Part shown: piece by piece, positions 1-11,585 of the stretch
How the letters are laid out: every line of letters starts with the position of its first letter
Position numbering within the stretch: position 1 is the stretch's first letter
NCBI GenBank assembly: GCA_003971905.1
Contig: RSEE01000081.1
Location: forward strand, 124,001-188,000
Length of the DNA: 64,000 nt
Source of the DNA: Moniliella sp. 'wahieum'
Taxonomy: Eukaryota > Basidiomycota > Moniliellomycetes > Moniliellales > Moniliellaceae
Direction: 5' to 3'
Notes under the pieces: model-generated
Told to the model about the DNA's origin: nothing
The model's input: the letters and a program-made list of their open reading frames with translations, nothing else
Databases searched by the model: none
Translations under genes and position numbers: made by a program

Positions 1-194
1 ACTGCTCCCGTGCCCGCCCAGCCGCCTCGTGCGGACGCCAGGGGGCGGAATGGCGCACACAGACACAGTGCCCCGTCCCAGGGCGCTGCACGTGCTCTGG
101 CCCAAAAAGCAAGCCTGCGCAGTCGGTCCGTAGCACCCCCGCCTCTCTTCACCCATCCACCGCCACCGCCATTGCCATCGCCATTGCCATCGCC

Positions 195-2580
195 ATGCCA
201 TCGCCATCGCCTTCCACCGCCATCACCACCCCCACCACCATCACCCCCACCGCCTCTCCTCCTTCTGTACCTCCCGCCTCGCCAGGGCGCCATGCCCCCC
301 CACCAGCCCAGACGGCGAGCCTGTGCCCGCAGCCCACCTGGTACGTTGCCCCTGGTCCTGCCTGCGGCTCCCCCCCACTGCATGCGCGTCCCGCCCCCCG
401 CGCCTTGCACCTATCGAGACCGATATCGCTTCCTTGTTGGCCTCTGCGGCATGGCTGACCCCCCCCTCTCTGTTCTCTCCCGGTGCACTGACACCCGACC
501 AGGCCCACAAATTGCGCCAATTTTACCTTGCATTTGACCGGCTCACGCACCAGTATCTTCACGTCTCCGACGCCCTTCGCCGCCGCGGGGGCCCCTCCTC
601 CCTGCCCAAGGTTGATCGCCTCCCCCAGGACGACAGGAACCCGGCACGGGTATTCCCAAGGACGATGCTGCCAAAGACAAAGCGAAGCGCATCGAGGAGC
701 AGCGTGAGATGGACAAGTGTCTGCAGACGTATGGCGGCTACTACCTACGCAAGGCATTCTACGACTTTGTCAAGGTCCGTACTTTCTCCTTCCTCCGTGT
801 CCTGCTCTTCAAGTGCCAAAGGGAATGCTAACGTTGGTTATGATCCAGGCCGATTACGTCGACAGTGTCGCGCTGCGCTTCTTGCGTGCTCGCAAGTGGC
901 ACGTTGATCGCGCTGTGGCCATGCTATGTGCCACACTTGGATTCCGCCTCGACATGGACATCGAGGGGCTTCTGGCCCAGGGCGAGAATGGCCTGAAGGA
1001 GGTGCCTGGCTTTCTGAATCAGTTTCGTCGTGGCATTTCGTATGTGCGTGGCAACACTGACGCTCCGGGCGAGCACCCCATTTACTACATCCATGTTGCA
1101 CGCCACTTTGCCAGTGCTCAGAAGATTGAGACGCTCCAACGATTTGTTCTTCTGGCTCTCGAGTCGACACGTCAATTGTGTACGCCTCCTTTGAAACATC
1201 CATCGTGTTGATGGACCTTACTGGCTTTGGCCTCAAAAACAGTTGCGTATCCCCTTCCCCCCTCCTCCTCTTTCTGGTTGTTGAACGATGCAGAGAGATT
1301 GACCCCTTTCTCACAGTGGACTGGCAAGGGTTCTAGCTCTGACTCGATCTCTCGAATCGTACTACCCCGAGTCACTGCACCACATGTACATCCACGCCGC
1401 TCCATGGATTTTCCGTGGCATTTGGCAAGTCCTCGCGCCAATGTTGGACCCCGTTGTCCGCGAAAAGATCACATTCACAAATAAGGTCCAGGATTTGGAA
1501 GAGGCCATCCCGGCGTACAAGCTTCGGGTTGCCATGGGCGGTACGATGGAGTGGGACTGGGACTACACTGAACCCGGCCCCCGTGAGAACAGTCTGTTGC
1601 AACATACGGACATTGCCGATCGCATTCGGGAGGAGCGGGACGCGTTGTGGGAGCAGTTTGAACAGGCAACCTTGACGTGGTGCCAATCTGCTTCGGACAA
1701 GGAAGTGCCCGACTTGGCTTTTGACCGCCTCGTTCTCCAAAAACAGATTCGTCTCAAACAGCTGCAGCTCAACCCCTTTGTTCGCGCCACTAATGTGTAC
1801 CAGCGCCAAGGTATTCTCACCGAGGCCAATTCCCACACGTGGGAGTACCCGCAACGTTCTGGCTCAATCCGGACTCAGACTGTTGGTGAACGACACGATA
1901 TTCCAGCTTTGGTCGAATGGCTCTTGGACCACCAGCAGGATATCTTTCTCGATTCGTATGGGACCCGGTTTGGAGCCTGTGGGACCGACCGTTCACCTGA
2001 CCTCATCCCCACCTGGGTCAAGAAGCATGGTGGGCCAGTGCTCATTCCCGCTTTAGCCACTGACTCTACCAGCGCTCGACGTGGTGGCTCCAACAGGCAC
2101 TCCTCGCTGGTTGGAAACGCTTCACGCTCCGCCCCTACCTACCCTACGCCCTGTCTGATCGGACCTACTCTAATAACAGTGATGTGGTGTACGACGCTGT
2201 GTCCGCTTCGCATACTCGCTTGTCGTCCGGTGACGTCTCGACCTTGTCCCATGGCACGCAAGGGTTTGCCACGCCACCCGAGATTGGCTATGCAGAGGAT
2301 GAGGGAAACGAGGTGGTGTACGGCGCAAATGGCGCCCCTCGTGGTGCTCCCCAACCTTGGGTACTCCTGCTACCCCTGCTACCAATGATATGGGGTGGAC
2401 GAGAGCGGGGTAGCGGCCTCCAGTTCGGCCCAAACGGAATCGTTTGTGGGCGAGAACAAGTACCGGTACGGAATGGAGGATGAGTCGGGCGACGTTTCGG
2501 ACGATTCGGATGCCCCCGAAACGTCGGTTCGGCCCGATTACATTCCCGCCAAACCTGTCAAGCTCGCTCGGTCATGGTAA
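195..2580 (+). CDS. CRAL-TRIO (Sec14/CSR1-like) lipid-transfer protein, broken by frame shifts
   Basis: This is a Sec14-superfamily protein expected to bind or exchange phosphatidylinositol or another lipid at membranes. The CRAL-TRIO-N helix lies near 850-950 (ALRFLRARKW). The lipid-binding core follows, with VLMDLTGFGLKN near 1210-1240 and the YYPESLHHMYIHAAPWIF stretch near 1360-1410. After the core comes the CSR1-type tail of conserved helices (RDALWEQFEQATLTW, LNPFVRATNVYQRQGIL) to about 1850. A further extension (VEWLLDHQQDIF, WWLQQALLAGWKRF, then an acidic part) runs to the TAA at 2578-2580. Likely introns are 776-849 and about 1241-1291. Frame breaks near 1178 and 1330 each close if one G is added to a G run. 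The start is uncertain: ATGs at 195 and 291 are candidates and a GTACGT donor lies at 341. The stop overlaps the next ORF's ATG. Confidence 0.8.
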
Positions 2581-4868
2581 CAGATGATGAGTGCCGTCAA
2601 GATCTCAAGGTGGTGCACCAGGTGATGGATTTGTTCCTTGATTCTCGCATGCTCGAAGCAGAGGAACTTTGTGTCGTCAATGCAGGCACACGAATGTACA
2701 AGGCGGCAGGCATGTCGCTGATCAACTTTGTCAGGCGTACATGACCTTTGAGAATGCCGACATCGAAACTGCGATTCATTGCTGCAAGCACACCATCCTG
2801 TGGCTTCGTTGCTTCGCAAGAAACATCGGGTGGGCCATTTTTCAAAACAAGAAGAGTTTTACCGCTCAATGTCCTTTGTTCAACTTCATGCCGAGATGTT
2901 GTTTGGAGAGATCACTTTGTTGGTCAACGTTTTGCGCATCACCAAAGCCCGCGGGGGCATTGGTTTGATCAAGCACGCACTTGGCTTGCGCACCGCCTAC
3001 ATTATCCTGCGCGACTTGTATCGCTTCATTGAGGTGACTGATGCCCGTTCGGAACACGAGTCGATCACCGGTAAGAAGGGCTCCCATCCTCCAACGGTCT
3101 TGGACGCCGATTTCCGGTCAGGAGTGTACTTTTCCTTTGCAGCTTGCACTCTCGTCTTGTCGTTTATGCCTGGCCGTGCGCACAAGGTACTGGAAGGTCT
3201 TGGATTCAATGGCGATCGTCAATTTGCGCTCCAGTCCTGCAACGTGCGGGAGGATGGTCCAGGGGCCGGTCGCAGCCCGCAGTTCCAGCGGAAACAGAGG
3301 GTATTCTTCGTCCCTTGTGCGACATCTTGCTGATCTGCTACCACGTCGTCTTGCCTACGTTTGTTCCTGTATTGGTTGACATTCGCTTCGTGGACCACAT
3401 CTTGCAGTGGAACTTGCAACGCTTCCCCCACGGGATCTTTTTCCTTTACTTCCAAGCGCGTCTGTACGCTGCCCAGGCCCTCCCTGAGGTCGATTGAGTA
3501 CTTGCGCCACTCGATCGAGGCCCAGCGCAGCTTTAAACAGCTGGACCACATCTCGTTCTTTGACTTGTCCCTCACCTATCTCTCCACCTGTGACTTTAGT
3601 CGAGCATACGAATGCTTTGATGTGCTGTCGCGCGAGAGCAATTGGAGTCGGGCCATTTATCAGTACGCGCGGGCCGTCTGCCTGGTGGAAAGCGGGATGG
3701 ACGACCAAGTCAAGAGCGCAACCATTATGCGTACGGTTGCAGGGCTCAAACGCAAGTTGGCAGTACTACGATTCCCCTGGAACAGTTCTGCACCGATCAT
3801 GCCAAGCTGTTTTGGCGCAGAACAATCGACTTCCCCTCCCGGGGATCGAGTTTAGTTACCTCTTCCACTGCATGTCCCAAACACCGGTCTTTCTCTTGAT
3901 TGAGAACACACTTACCCGCATCGACGACTTTATCGACGACTTGGAACGCTACTCGGACTTGTCTGCCTATGGCTCGGGACCGGGGGGACGAGTACTGGTC
4001 AGCATATTGTCTGTCCTTCTTCCTGCGTGGCGTGGCACTACGCTACGTTGCCTTCCCGGACGAACGGACAATCGTTCGTGCCCCACCCGAGGAAGCGATT
4101 GGCCGGCACAGCGATGTGGTGCAAGATGCGTTGCTTAGTTTCCACAAGGTCATCCAGCAGGGCCACCGCTCACCAAAAGTAACAATTGGCTCATCTACTT
4201 TGCCCATTACGAGCTGGGTCGTCTACTGGAGTGCATGGGCAACCGCGCCGGTGCAACGCACGAGTTTGACCTTGTGCTCTCGGGTCGACCACTGGAACAG
4301 TACGGGCGTGGGTACGGTAAAGCCGGTGCCGAGCACCACGTCCGACGTCCCACCACGGGCAAGGCACATTACCTCTTGGAAAACATGTGCATGCTCCGAA
4401 CGCGCGCATCGGCAGAGGCGATGCGCATTCGACAATCGCATCCGCTGTCGGAGCTGTACGAAGGAGGGCTGAACCAAGGTGTGTCATCCGTCTCGCTCGG
4501 CTCGCGCTCAGCAGGCGATCGTACCTTCTCTCGGGCCAATCATCCTTCTTTGCCGCCGCTGCACCAGGCACGACCTTATCGGACGTAATCGGCCACTCGT
4601 CCGTTCGCGCCCCTTCCTCCTACGGAGAAGTCCGCTCGGACTACGCCCCCTCTGAAACAGGTCCGATCGCCCAAGGCAGCCCGTCAACTCGGATCGTTTC
4701 CCACGTCCCCCGGCTCACCTGGCTCCCCTACCTACTACTACTGCTACTGCTACTGCTACCACACCTACCTCCCCCTCTCCTTCTGGCCCGGGCCGAGGCT
4801 CACGCCAGAGGAACAGCGTGGTAACCAGTCGCATGCGTAGTATGCGAGGGTACGAGGGTAGATCTTAG
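2574..4868 (+). CDS. IML2: IML2/TTC39 family protein (DUF3808, tetratricopeptide-like)
   Basis: The family comprises alpha-helical TPR-like proteins. Yeast Iml2 is linked to mitochondria and lipid-droplet inclusion clearance, and animal members are TTC39. Family landmarks appear in order: the first helix pair around MDLFLDSRMLEAEELC (about 2620-2670), MTFENADIETAI, the segment FRSGVYFSFAACTLVLSFMP (about 3110-3170) ahead of GFNGDR, the PHGIFFLYFQARL helix (about 3430), SNWSRAIYQYARAVCL (about 3640), the LPLPGIEFSYLF motif (about 3830) and closing TPR helices NWLIYFAHYELGRLLECMG (about 4185). At least six frame changes occur; those near 2730 and 2794 are single G or C losses. The C-terminus is a Thr/Ala/Ser/Pro repeat tail, and I chose the frame ending at TAG 4866-4868. 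The only ATG at the family's usual start is 2574, inside the preceding stop codon, so this may be the second half of a fusion. Confidence 0.82.
4735..4760 (+). repeat. CTA/CTG trinucleotide microsatellite
   Basis: A run of CTA then CTG/CTA triplets lies in the 3' end of the IML2-like ORF. In the chosen frame it encodes a Thr/Ala run, and in another frame a Leu run. Confidence 0.8.
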
Positions 4869-5909
4869 GCCTTGGGCCTTGGCCTACCACTTTGCAGCCT
4901 TTCTCCCCCCCCCCTCCACAGGGACCCTGCGGGTAGCCAATCGTCTTCTCTTCAAAAGTGCGCCAAGCAGCATCCGCGTCGAGTGCTCGATCGGTTCGCC
5001 GTGCCACCGCGTCCTCGATATCTCCTTTGGTCTATTCCTTTCAACGTCCAGGTTGGACCTTCAAGCTTCAAGCTTCAAGCTTCATTGACCATCTCTCTTC
5101 CAAAATCGCGACGGATCACCTCACCTCTCTATCCTTTGGCCTCTGCCTTCCTCCTTCCTCCTTCCTCCTCGATCCTCTCTATCCTCTATCCTTTATCCTT
5201 TATCCTTTATCTTCAACCGCTTTCCTTGACGTTGTCCCCGTCCCTGTCCCTACCCCTGTCCCTGTTCCTATCCCTATTCCTATCCTTGTCCCTATCCTTC
5301 CCCCCCTCCTGACGCGTCCACCAACCACTGTGGTCGTCGTGATCGCCGTAATCGCCGTAATCGCCGTAATTGCAGTGGTTGTCGTGATCTACCCCCCCCC
5401 GGAAGCTGACCGGATGAATCTTGCATTCCTCCTGTCCTCTTCCCCTGTCAGAACGACAGGTTGAGATTGATTAGTAGGCGTGATGCGAGCCAGAGGTTTC
5501 TGATCTGCAGACAACGACCTGTTGATCTCTGTGACATCCTGTAAGCGGGCGGACTCGAGCCGAGATACTAAAAGCTCTAACCGCTACGGAGGGCCCGTCT
5601 AGTGGGGGCTGCGATTCTCATATCTCAGGATGACGTATGAGTTGTGAGTTGGCAAATACTTTGGATTCAGAAGGCAAAATAAAAGGCAAAATACTTTTGT
5701 CGATCAGAGTGGTGGCAATACTATACACACGAGCCCATGATACATCGTCCGTGTTGATTAGTTCTTTTAGGTCTTTCGGGTGTGTAACGCCGAAACGGAA
5801 GACCAAGTCGCCCCCTCCAAGTCGTCCCCTCTCTCCTAGGAAGAAGACTGGAAGGGAGGGGACTAACTTGCACCGACCTTCTCCCCCTCTTATCTTTCCG
5901 ACCGACGGC
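4869..5909. other. Intergenic, convergent spacer rich in different short tandem repeats
   Basis: No gene is supported here. The spacer holds a chain of unrelated simple repeats: a CTTCAAG/CAAGCTT heptamer at about 5064-5090, a TCCTTTA repeat at 5185-5212, CCTGTCCCTA-type pyrimidine repeats at 5230-5300, and a GTAATCGCC nonamer at 5345-5372. An AT-richer block at 5610-5770 separates these from the PEX5 stop. Confidence 0.7.
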
Positions 5910-8234
5910 TCAAAAGGTAAATCCTGCCTGACGGAACACGTCCAAGGAGGTCGTCCCTTCAGCTGCCAGCTGGGCCAGGTCCATCCGCCTCATCTTGAAA
6001 AATGCGGTAGACAAGGTGGACCACAGAGGACGAGCTTGGACCGTCATCGAATCCAACGCCAACGCACCGCCCATACTATCCCTGTCACCTTCACCTCGTT
6101 CACCTTGTTCACCTTGTTCACCGTGGCCATCGCCGCCCCCACCACCCAATCCGGCCGTTGGGTCTTGGTGCGCCGACTGTTGCAGCGCCAACGCGGACAA
6201 TAAGGCTTCAGCGGCTTCCGCATAGACACCCAGTCGCAGACCTGCAATCGGGCCCGCCCCACCCAGATCAAGAAAAACGCAGAATGAATCCAGTTAGTAT
6301 GTCAGTCCATTCATGTTGATATTATTGATATTCAAGCCAAAGAGATGACCAGGTACGGTGTCTACACTTCACCCTGCCCTCAGATACCGTGCGTGTGAAC
6401 GGTCTCTCATGTGGACCCGAGGCAGGCGAGCGTAGGCCTTCCCGATGAGGCACACAACCCCCCGCAACCCCCCCGAAGAACACACAAGAAAAAGAAAAAA
6501 AGAAGAAAAAGACGTACAGGATACTCCGACGTTGTACATTGCGCGGGGAAAGGCCGGTCGTAGTTCCAATGCACGACGGTACGCTTCCAATGCAGCTTCG
6601 GGCTGGCCATCATTGGACAAGGTGGCCCCAACCGGTTCCAGAGCATCCCATCCTCCGGACGAACCGACAAGGCCGACTCAAAGCAATCCCTTGCCTGGTC
6701 AAATCGAGTTTGGACCGAGTACAGCACACCCAAGCCGACTTGCACATCCGCATTGACCTGGTGCGTGTGCAGGTTCATGTCGTGCCGCACCGCACGCAGA
6801 AACCACTCGGTCGTACCGGAGAGATCGGGGTGTGTAGTCAGCGGCTTGGCTGGGTAGGTGTGCAGCTGGTACCGTGACAGGCGGTACTCGAACCTGCAAG
6901 GACAGGGGGGGAGGATAAAGAGAACAGCGTAGGGTAGGCTTGCTCAATGTATATCTGGAGCGTATGGGCCGTTTGGTCTGGCAGACCTTGGTTGGCATAC
7001 GAGATGGCCAAGGGGAGGTAACACGCCAGGTTGGTCGGGTCATGTGCCAGGGCTCGACGTAGCGCTTGGATCGCCTTGACGTCCATCTCGTTCATGGCGT
7101 GCGCTTCACCCAGGATACGGTACCGTTCCGAAACGTCCCGTTGGCCCGCGGTGCCGGGAGACTGTTGGATCGACGCTTCTAGGAGGAGAATCGCTCGGAC
7201 CAAGGAACCACCTTGGCTGAGCAGCGTACTACCTTGCCCCAATGCATCGGGGTAATCAAGAAATGGATTGGGATGGTGCATCCGGTAGTCCCTTTCCCAT
7301 GCGGCGCCCTGGGATTGGGCACTTGGCTTCTTCGTCTCGGAGGCGTGGGACGAAGATGGAGTCTCAGTATCCTGTCCCAGCTGGGCATCGACCCCCCTTT
7401 CCGCTGCTCTTCCGTGGGACATGACGAGGGAGCCAACGTGGCAATCGTCTCGGGTAGCGTATCTGAAGCGTCAGATTCGAGTGTACGGTGGCGCTTGATG
7501 AATTCAGCCTCCCATCTCTCGTTGCTGATGCGCGAGCTAGCCTCATCCCCCGACATGGGGAGAGAAGGGGACACAACAGAGGTAGATGTCACGAGGAGGA
7601 CAGGGGGAGGGATTGGGAGAAAGGGGAGCAGTCCACCGTGGTTGGTGCAATGAGGTCGGCACCCTCGTTGGCCCAAGACCGCCTCGAGGCACGACAGAAA
7701 GAAGTGATGTGGCGGATGAAGATGGAACGGATTGGTGCGCCGGCGGCGCGGCGCGGGTAAATTCGTCAAGCCATATCGTGGTAGGGACAGCGGCGGCGGC
7801 GGCAGCTTGCATTCTGTGGGCAGGGGAAGCAGATGGAGCTGGGAAAGCGGACGAGTGAGAGCGAGGTTGATGGGCCTGGGAAAGTTGGTCCAGGTGGCTG
7901 GCAACCAACGCCAAATCAAACGGCCTGTCGGCCACTGAGCAGCTTCGGGTGGCGCCAAGCGCAACGGAGGAGGCGGGGCCCACAGTAGCTCGCTTTGGGC
8001 GCTTTGGCACCGCTTCCTCCTTGCTCGTGGTCCTGGCCACCTGACGGAATCTGACACCAGAGAGCGGGACTCGGTGTGCAGCTGTTGGTGGATCCAGAAG
8101 CGACATTGTCGAACCGAGCGGCTGGGGCGCGGGGCCAAGCAGGATTATAATCGTGCTGATGGCCGGCCAGCTTGGCCAGGGGTTGGCACCGCCATGCAGC
8201 TGGCCTCTGAAGACATAGCACCGAGGAAGCTCAT
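5910..8234 (-). CDS. PEX5: PEX5, peroxisomal PTS1 import receptor
   Basis: PEX5 carries SKL-type (PTS1) cargo to the peroxisomal docking complex. The N-terminus from ATG 8234 begins MSFLGAMSSEASC and continues, after two frame breaks that close with added G and C, into a GANPLAKL motif. This is the conserved Cys-containing start used for receptor ubiquitination and recycling. PEX14/PEX13-binding WxxxF/Y pentapeptides are visible: WLDEF (7773-7759), WEAEF (about 7515-7501) and WERDY (about 7300). The TPR array follows, including NPFLDYPDAL, VKAIQALRRALAHDPTNLAC, DVQVGLGVLY (about 6740) and EAYRRALELRP (about 6590). An intron at 6517-6242 (GTACGT...TTGCAG) joins GVS to CLRLGVYAEAAEALL. A second intron of about 50 nt near 6960-6890 seems to need a GC donor. 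The final TPR carries a Gly/Glu-rich insertion (about 6140-6080). Confidence 0.93.
6242..6517 (-). other. Intron in PEX5 (276 nt, GTACGT donor)
   Basis: The donor GTACGTC follows exon end GTATCCT and the acceptor is TTGCAG. Splicing restores GTA TCC TGT CTG CGA CTG (VSCLRL), which is the family reading across this TPR helix. Confidence 0.85.
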
Positions 8235-9014
8235 GGTGGGGAGACGGAAGAGGGGGCTGAGAGGGTGCCAGAGACGCGTGCGAGCAGAGCCGGGCAAGAA
8301 GAAAACGGCGCTGGGGTATTTGGTCGTAGACTGGCAGAGGACACGGGTGTCTCCCCGTTGGTTATGGGAGGGGGGCGACACTGCTGTGCTGCCCATCTTG
8401 GTGCCAATCTAGTGCACAGGCTGAGCATCAATATCAGTCTCAAAACTGGGTAAGTCAGCGCGGGCTCAGCGGCTCACCCGCGTTAAGCGCGAAGCGACGA
8501 CAAGTGACTGACTCTTGAGTGACTAGTGAAGCTTGACGCTTGACGTGTAACATGTAACTCGGAATAACTAGGACCCGTTACCGGTTTACCGCGTTACCTG
8601 CGATCCATCGCATCCAACACAACCTCATTTATCTTCGCTGCCCGCCTCCCTCGGCATTGCACCGCACGCGAGGCGCGAAGCGCTCCAGGCGCCTTGCTTG
8701 CAACTGCCGTCTTGCCTTCGCCGCGGCCACCGACAGGCCATGTCGTCAGATCCCACTGTTCTTTTCGTTCTTGCGTCCAAGTCGGGCCGGCATGGCCTCG
8801 GGGAAGGAAGGGCGGAACAGGCTGGGCGGAATGGCCGCCCGCCCGAATCCGTGCGCAGGCCAGCACGGGATGGTTGGGGTGGGCGCGGCAGGCAGCGCGA
8901 CGTAGCCCAACTCTAACCGTTTTTATATCTGCCCACCCACCCCCGCTTCTCCACTCGGCCCGCCGTGCTTCCTGCCACCACCCCTCCCCCCCCCTCCTCC
9001 CCCCCCCCCCCCCC
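8235..9014. promoter_or_regulatory. Shared intergenic region between PEX5 and the TMEM135-like gene
   Basis: This 780 bp divergent region lies between two start codons. TTTATATC at 8922-8929 is a TATA-like element 86-93 nt upstream of the ATG at 9015. Just before that ATG is an almost pure C tract (about 8985-9014). An AGTGACTAGTGA motif (8518-8529) recurs elsewhere in the window. Short ORFs here have no recognisable product. Confidence 0.55.
8922..8929 (+). promoter_or_regulatory. TATA-like element of the TMEM135-like gene
   Basis: TTTATATC stands out in an otherwise GC-rich stretch, about 90 nt upstream of the ATG at 9015. Confidence 0.4.
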
Positions 9015-10880
9015 ATGGTGTCGCCGATGGGTCGACCGCTCCCGCGACCCGGCGCGTATGTCCTCACCTACGTCCTCGCCCACACGAGCAGCGTCTCCTG
9101 CGCCGCGCCTCGCCCAGCTCCGCCTCGTCCCCACCCGAGCGTCCATCCTCGCCCTCGCCCCCGCACCCCCACCACGCCCGCCTGCAGTGTGCCCCCACCC
9201 CCCACCCCCACCTCCCTCATCCACCACGTCGATCTCAATGCGTCGCTACTCGACGACGACTACCTGCCTGCGACCCACGCAAGCCACCCGCACGCCCTCC
9301 TCGTCGCCGTGGCCCAGGCCGTGTTTGATGTGCTCTTGCACCTGCGTGCCCACAAGACACTCAAGGGCTCCACCCAGGCGTTGACCCGCCGTATTTTCAA
9401 AGCGGACTTGGCACCGGCCTCTTTGTGCCGTCTACCGTACCCTCTTGCAGCTCTTTGTCATGGCCCGCGTCAAGTTCTTGCTGCCCAAGGTGGCCGAGTG
9501 GCGCAAGCAGTATCTCCCTGCCCCTACTCCGGCCCCTGCTCCTTCCCCCGCCCCATCGGGCTCATCCGTTCGGTCCCGCCGGTCTTCCTCTGCCCATCGC
9601 AATGGCACTACTACCCGCGGATCGAGTCCAACACGCCACGTTGAGGTATCCCATCGCGAGCGCTTCTTGCGCAGGGTGCTGCAAGTGCTTGAATCACGGG
9701 CAGTGGCGCCTTCTCTTGCCGGATTCTTGGCGGCCCCTTTCCTAGGTTTGCTCCCTCAGGGAATTCGAGAGTACTATGCATTGGATGCGCTCGTCAAAGC
9801 TATCAAGTTCCTGGTTGATGATGCCCGTTTAACAGGCAGGGACCCCTGACCAAGATCCCGCGCTGGGTGGGTGCTTCGTTGGTTTTTGCTTTGGCCAATG
9901 GTGAGCTGGTGTGGGCGACCCTGTTTGAACGGGGCACAGTCAACCGGATCTATGGCAACTTGCTCTTGTCCCGTTCCAGTGCCTACACCAGCCCAGGCCG
10001 GAGCACTTGCCTTCGTCGATTCGTTGGCCTTCGCAGCAACAGATTGTGGATACGATCGCCCAGTTGTCGACGCCCAAGAAGAAGGTCGCTGCGTACCCGA
10101 CCTACAAGTCCCCTTTGCTCTCCGCCCTGTGTTCCCAAACGCCCTCTTCGGCCTACGACGTGATCAATCCGATTTTGGATTATGCGCCTGCGCACCCGGG
10201 CCATTCGTCGTTGTTGTGTGCAGTGTTGCATCCCAACGACCCGAGCTGCCGATCGGTCTGGTTCCAATTCTGGCGCAAAGAGTGGCCGGCCAATTTCAAG
10301 TTGGTCAGTTTGGTTTTGGGCGCCGTCACGCTCGCCCGGTTCAAGTCGCTGGTCAAGGATCCGGAGACTGCCGTGTTCCGGTTGGGCATGGGCAGCGTCC
10401 AAGGCGCAACGTTCTTGACGGGCTTTGTGGGATCCATGTGGGCCACCCACTGTTTCTTCCAAGAATGGCTCCCGCGCACCTTGGTGCCCAAGGCAAGGTA
10501 CTTCCTCAACGGGGCCATCGCGTCGTTGTTCATGTTTGCTCTGCCTACGGCATGGCGGGGCGTGCTGGCCTCGTACGCGGCGCGTTACTCGCTGTTTAGT
10601 ACCTACCACACACTTAAGAAGCACCGCATCCTTCGACCCACCAAGAAGGGCGACATTGTTCTCTTGGCACTCTGCTTGGCTGTCCTGGCGCCATGTACGA
10701 GGAAGCTCCCAAGATGCTCGACCGCAATTACCAGCGGATCTTTGGTTTGCTCATTGGGTCCCGCCAGGGCGGCGCTGGCCTCGAGCCCACCCCCTCCCCA
10801 GAAAAGGAAGGCAAAGATTACTTTTGGCCAAGGCCAACTTGCGCTCGCTTAGCACCATCCATCCCGGCCCGGACATGTAA
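9015..10880 (+). CDS. TMEM135-like / Tim17-superfamily-like multispanning membrane protein
   Basis: The frame from ATG 9015 enters a coding stretch near 9225 (HHVDLNASLLDDDYL, then AQAVFDVLLHLRAHKTLKG), followed by ARVKFLLPKVAEW (about 9465), a Ser/Arg-rich linker, and helices VEVSHRERFLRRVLQVL and IREYYALDALVKAIKFLVDD. The second half contains LLCAVLHPNDPSC (about 10210), which resembles the Cys-rich HPxxxSC element of TMEM135 proteins, then FKLVSLVLGAVTLARFKSL and the Gly-rich GSVQGATFLTGFVGSMWATHCFF membrane segment (about 10390-10460). It ends at TGA 10878-10880 after ANLRSLSTIHPGPDM. TMEM135 proteins act at mitochondria and peroxisomes in animals; the organelle here is an inference, helped by the PEX5 neighbour. 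At least four frame changes cross the gene. Confidence 0.55.
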
Positions 10881-11585
10881 GGTGCCCCCCAGGACTACTG
10901 CCACGCTCTGGCGTTCTGGCGGTCCGACGTTCGGGCTCTATACGAGCCCGACCCTGAGCGATGCTTTTCAAGCTGCTATAGCCGAGGGTTGCTTCTGTAC
11001 CTACGGGTCCTTATACCCAAGGAAATACCTGTCGTGTGTCTTTGGTCTCTGCCAAGTGGCTTTGTCTTCCCCCCCCAAACGCAAACCCCATGCGCAGATG
11101 AGATGTCAGTCGGGTACCGGTTATGCTGAGATTCTGTTCCCCTGCCACGTATAGGGTTTCCGTAGTGGCTTGGCCCATCCTAGTGTAGCGACCTCCCTCC
11201 GGTGTCGGTGTCGGAGTGCATCAGGGGGATGCGGGGTGCGCGTCCAGTCCACCGGCGTCCGAGCGCAGCCGGCAGCGCAAGGGGGAGGGGCGATGATGTC
11301 ATCGGCCAGCAGGGGTTAGTATTAGTTAGGTTACCGCGTAGACATCACGTGACAGGGGCGGAATGCGGGACGACGTGGCAGCGGGCAAGTGGCGCCCTGT
11401 CCGGTGGCTCGCCAGTCTGGGGCGGCCATCCGAGTGACGCATCCACCCGCGCAGCAGCCGCACCTAACCCATCGTCCTTGCCTCGCCCTCGCCGTCGCCA
11501 TCGCCATCGCCATCGCCACCGCCCTCGCCACTGCCCCCACCACCAGATCCCCACCCACCACCACAGCCACCCCCCTTCCGTGAGG
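10881..11585. other. Intergenic spacer upstream of SEC3
   Basis: No gene is supported. The last 130 bp is a CCATCGCC-type microsatellite and C-rich pyrimidine tract (about 11480-11580), a plausible 5' UTR or core promoter for SEC3. Confidence 0.5.

Noticed and set aside
149..757. 202-codon minus frame at the left edge
   Set aside because: Antisense shadow of the CRAL-TRIO leader; Gly/Ala/Met runs come from the CCATCG microsatellite.
5527..5590. tRNA-like string on the minus strand with GGTTAGAGC and CTCGAGTCC
   Set aside because: No anticodon arm and no pairing acceptor ends; D- and T-like pieces are too close together.
11480..11580. CRISPR-like or protein repeat at CCATCGCC units (also near 170-210)
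   Set aside because: Units are contiguous with no spacers; simple microsatellite in a promoter or leader.
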